Positions 31,496 to 33,521 of a stretch of DNA of 33,521 nucleotides are shown piece by piece. A program made the position numbers and the translations under genes. The notes under the pieces were generated by a model. That model ran no database searches. It was given only the letters and a program-made list of their open reading frames with translations, and was not told the origin of the DNA. Every line of letters begins with the position of its first letter. Position 1 is the first letter of the stretch. Source of the stretch: Bacillota bacterium (lineage in GTDB: Bacteria; Bacillota; Thermosediminibacteria; Thermosediminibacterales; Thermosediminibacteraceae); NCBI GenBank assembly GCA_003242255.1, contig QGUT01000007.1, positions 1 through 33,521 of the forward strand, given 5' to 3'.

Positions 31496-32761
31496 ATGTT
31501 CAAATTCAACGACGAAAAGGGGCAGCTCAAGTGCTCCTTTTGCGGCAAGACTCAGGATCAGGTGAGAAAACTGGTTGCAGGTCCCGGCGTATATATTTGC
31601 GACGAATGCATAGAGCTCTGCAACGAGATAATAGAGGAAGAATTCAGCGAAGAAGCCGAAATGGATTTTACGGATATCCCCAAGCCCAGGGAAATAAAGG
31701 AGATTTTGGACCAGTACGTCATAGGTCAGGAGCAGGCGAAAAAGATACTTTCGGTGGCGGTATACAACCACTACAAGCGCATCAATTCCAATGTGAAATC
31801 GGACGATGTGGAACTTCAAAAGAGCAACATAATAATGCTGGGCCCGACGGGCAGCGGCAAGACCCTGCTGGCCCAGACCTTAGCCAAAATTTTGAACGTG
31901 CCTTTTGCCATAGCCGATGCCACTTCCCTGACAGAAGCCGGTTACGTCGGTGAAGACGTTGAAAATATACTTTTAAAATTAATTCAGGCGGCCGACTACG
32001 ATGTGGAAAAGGCCGAAAAGGGCATAGTCTACATCGATGAGATCGATAAGATTGCGAGGAAATCCGAAAATCCGTCGATAACCCGGGACGTATCCGGAGA
32101 AGGCGTTCAGCAGGCTCTTTTGAAAATCCTGGAAGGCACCATAGCCAGCGTGCCGCCCCAGGGAGGGCGGAAGCACCCGCACCAGGAATTTATCCAGATA
32201 GACACGACCAATATACTCTTTATCTGCGGCGGGGCTTTCGAGGGAATAGAAAAGATCATAGCCAACCGAATCGGCAAAAAGTCGATAGGTTTCGGGGCAG
32301 AAATCAGGAGCAAGGAAGAGAAAAACGTAGGGGAACTCCTCAAGCAGATAATGCCGGAGGATCTTCTTAAATTCGGAATGATACCGGAGTTCGTGGGAAG
32401 GGTTCCCATAATAGTGACCCTGGATGCCTTAGACGAGCAGGCCCTCATAAAGATCCTGAAAGAGCCGAAAAACGCCCTTGTGAAGCAATACCAGAAATTG
32501 TTCGAAATGGACAACGTGCAGCTTGAGTTCACCGACGAAGCGCTGCAGGTCATCGCTCAGGAAGCCCTGCGGCGCAAGACTGGCGCCAGAGGCTTGAGGG
32601 CGATACTGGAAGAAGTCATGATGGACGTAATGTACGAGATCCCCTCCAGGGACGATATCGCCAAGTGCGTGATAACTAAAGAGGTAGTGGAAAAGCGCGA
32701 AGAGCCGATCATCGTAACGTCGGAAAGAAAAAAATCGAAGAAAAAAGAAGTGACGGCCTGA
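31496..32761 (+). CDS. clpX: Clp protease ATP-binding subunit ClpX
   Basis: ClpX is the AAA+ unfoldase that recognises substrates and feeds ClpP. The 421-residue protein begins with a four-cysteine zinc-binding domain (CSFCGKTQ and CDECIELC). Walker A is GPTGSGKTLLAQ, the pore loop is GYVGEDVEN, Walker B is IVYIDEIDKIA, the RKH loop is GGRKHPHQEF, the ClpP-docking IGF loop is KKSIGFGAEI and sensor 2 is GARGLRAI. All landmarks are intact. The lysine-rich tail (ERKKSKKKEV) is ordinary. A strong terminator follows. Confidence 0.97.
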   Translation: MFKFNDEKGQLKCSFCGKTQDQVRKLVAGPGVYICDECIELCNEIIEEEFSEEAEMDFTDIPKPREIKEILDQYVIGQEQAKKILSVAVYNHYKRINSNVKSDDVELQKSNIIMLGPTGSGKTLLAQTLAKILNVPFAIADATSLTEAGYVGEDVENILLKLIQAADYDVEKAEKGIVYIDEIDKIARKSENPSITRDVSGEGVQQALLKILEGTIASVPPQGGRKHPHQEFIQIDTTNILFICGGAFEGIEKIIANRIGKKSIGFGAEIRSKEEKNVGELLKQIMPEDLLKFGMIPEFVGRVPIIVTLDALDEQALIKILKEPKNALVKQYQKLFEMDNVQLEFTDEALQVIAQEALRRKTGARGLRAILEEVMMDVMYEIPSRDDIAKCVITKEVVEKREEPIIVTSERKKSKKKEVTA

Positions 32762-32764
32762 TGT

Positions 32765-32794
32765 AAAAAGTGCAGCAAATTGCTGCACTTTTTT
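32765..32794 (+). terminator. Terminator of the tig-clpP-clpX operon
   Basis: A 13-bp perfect stem (AAAAAGTGCAGCA with TGCTGCACTTTTT) with an AAT loop and trailing T. It separates clpX from lonB, so lonB needs its own promoter. Confidence 0.93.
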
Positions 32795-32807
32795 ACTTCC
32801 CTTTCCA

Positions 32808-32836
32808 GGATAAATTGAAGGCTTGAGGTAATAATA
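32808..32836 (+). promoter_or_regulatory. Candidate sigma-F-type promoter of lonB
   Basis: GGATA (32808-32812), 14 bases, then GGTAATAATA (32827-32836), which fits the sigma-F -10 pattern GGNRANANTR at every position. The -35 fits GYWTA at four of five. No good sigma-A promoter is seen in this gap, and lonB of B. subtilis is known to be sigma-F dependent. Confidence 0.5.
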
Positions 32837-32868
32837 AAAAAAGCCGAAGCTGGAAGGGGGAGTATATT

Positions 32869-33521
32869 TTGAACGTAACGGTAAACATCCTGAGCTTGCT
32901 CCAAATAGCCTTGGCCATCGTCATAGGGCTTTACTTCATAAATTTGATGAAAAATCAGACGGGAACGCGAGTGGTGGTGGACCGAGAATCGAAAAAAGAA
33001 ATGGAAAAATTGAGGAAGATGCGGGAAATTTCCCTCACCGAGCCTTTGACGGAAAAGACGCGACCCACTAAGTTTGAAGATATAATCGGCCAGGAGGAGG
33101 GGCTCAAAGCCCTGCGGGCGGCCCTCTGCGGGCCCAACCCCCAGCACGTGATAATTTACGGTCCTCCGGGCATAGGTAAAACAGCCGCGGCCCGCCTGGT
33201 TTTGGAAGAGGCCAAGAGGACGCCGGGTTCTCCTTTTGGGCCCGACGCCAAATTTGTTGAAGTGGACGCTACCATTGCCCGCTTCGACGAAAGGGGCATT
33301 GCCGATCCCCTCATCGGCTCGGTGCACGACCCCATATACCAGGGGGCCGGCCCTCTGGGAATAGCGGGGATACCGCAGCCCAAGCCCGGAGCGGTGACCA
33401 AAGCCCACGGCGGGGTGCTCTTTATAGACGAGATAGGAGAACTGCACCCGGTGCAATTGAATAAGCTTCTAAAGGTGCTGGAAGATCGAAAGGTGTTTTT
33501 GGAAAGCGCCTACTACAGCAG
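32869..33521 (+). CDS. lonB: ATP-dependent protease LonB (5' part, runs off the window)
   Basis: The first 217 codons are visible. A single N-terminal membrane segment (VNILSLLQIALAIVIGLYFI) is followed by a linker and an AAA+ domain: FEDIIGQEEGLKALRAAL, Walker A GPPGIGKTAAAR and Walker B GGVLFIDEIGEL. This matches LonB, the forespore-associated Lon paralogue of sporeformers, found after clpX as in Bacillus. The TTG at 32869 lies eight bases after AGGGGG. The Lon protease domain with its Ser-Lys dyad is outside the window. Confidence 0.92.
   Translation, partial: MNVTVNILSLLQIALAIVIGLYFINLMKNQTGTRVVVDRESKKEMEKLRKMREISLTEPLTEKTRPTKFEDIIGQEEGLKALRAALCGPNPQHVIIYGPPGIGKTAAARLVLEEAKRTPGSPFGPDAKFVEVDATIARFDERGIADPLIGSVHDPIYQGAGPLGIAGIPQPKPGAVTKAHGGVLFIDEIGELHPVQLNKLLKVLEDRKVFLESAYYS

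Overview
The window is chromosomal DNA of a low-to-mid GC, Gram-positive, anaerobic-type Firmicute, most likely a clostridial thermophile of the Thermoanaerobacterales/Thermosediminibacterales kind. This is inferred from strong Shine-Dalgarno sites, many TTG/GTG starts, a T-box leader, Rex, a GerM-type lipoprotein and the tig-clpP-clpX-lonB block. The species cannot be fixed from the sequence alone. Gene density is high and most operons end in clear Rho-independent terminators.

Layout. (a) 1-770: the truncated end of an insertion sequence, then a promoter and a three-gene tRNA operon (Ala-CGC, Val-CAC, Ala-GGC) with a terminator, then about 240 bases with no convincing gene. (b) 783-5126: a complete sugar-type ABC importer (binding lipoprotein, two permeases, ATPase). 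(c) 5302-6984: an NhaC-type antiporter whose promoter lies between two related palindromes. (d) 7075-7740: the redox regulator Rex. (e) 7869-10110: a cell-wall amidase and a UPF0316/DUF2179 membrane protein. (f) 10179-14002: gerM-rph-rdgB-ysnB-type operon plus a 2-hydroxyacid dehydrogenase. (g) 14011-17004, minus strand: a serine-responsive T-box leader, a class V aminotransferase and serA. (h) 17136-20826: ACT regulator, homoserine dehydrogenase, threonine synthase, homoserine kinase.

(i) 20827-28629 is the most unusual part: a sigma-54-controlled glycerol/dihydroxyacetone region. Two -24/-12 promoters (20906-20921 and 26501-26516) each follow copies of the same 19-bp palindrome. Between them lie an in-frame remnant joining the start of GlpP to the end of GlpK, a leader with a terminator and a competing hairpin, a GlpA-like dehydrogenase, a second flavoprotein, a DUF1667 protein, and an enhancer-binding activator carrying an HPr-like domain in front of PAS, AAA+ and Fis-type HTH domains. 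The second promoter drives dhaK-dhaL-dhaM, the PTS-dependent dihydroxyacetone kinase. The simplest reading is one regulon in which the HPr-like sensor reads phosphate flow through the PTS/DhaM and switches on both halves, feeding C3 compounds to dihydroxyacetone phosphate.

(j) 28737-29410: a seven-tRNA operon (Pro, Gly, Arg, His, Gln, Lys, Leu). (k) 29526-33521: trigger factor, ClpP, ClpX and the 5' part of LonB, which is preceded by a sigma-F-like sporulation promoter candidate. Genes in (g) and (h) are amino-acid biosynthesis, diverging from a shared control region at 17005-17090.
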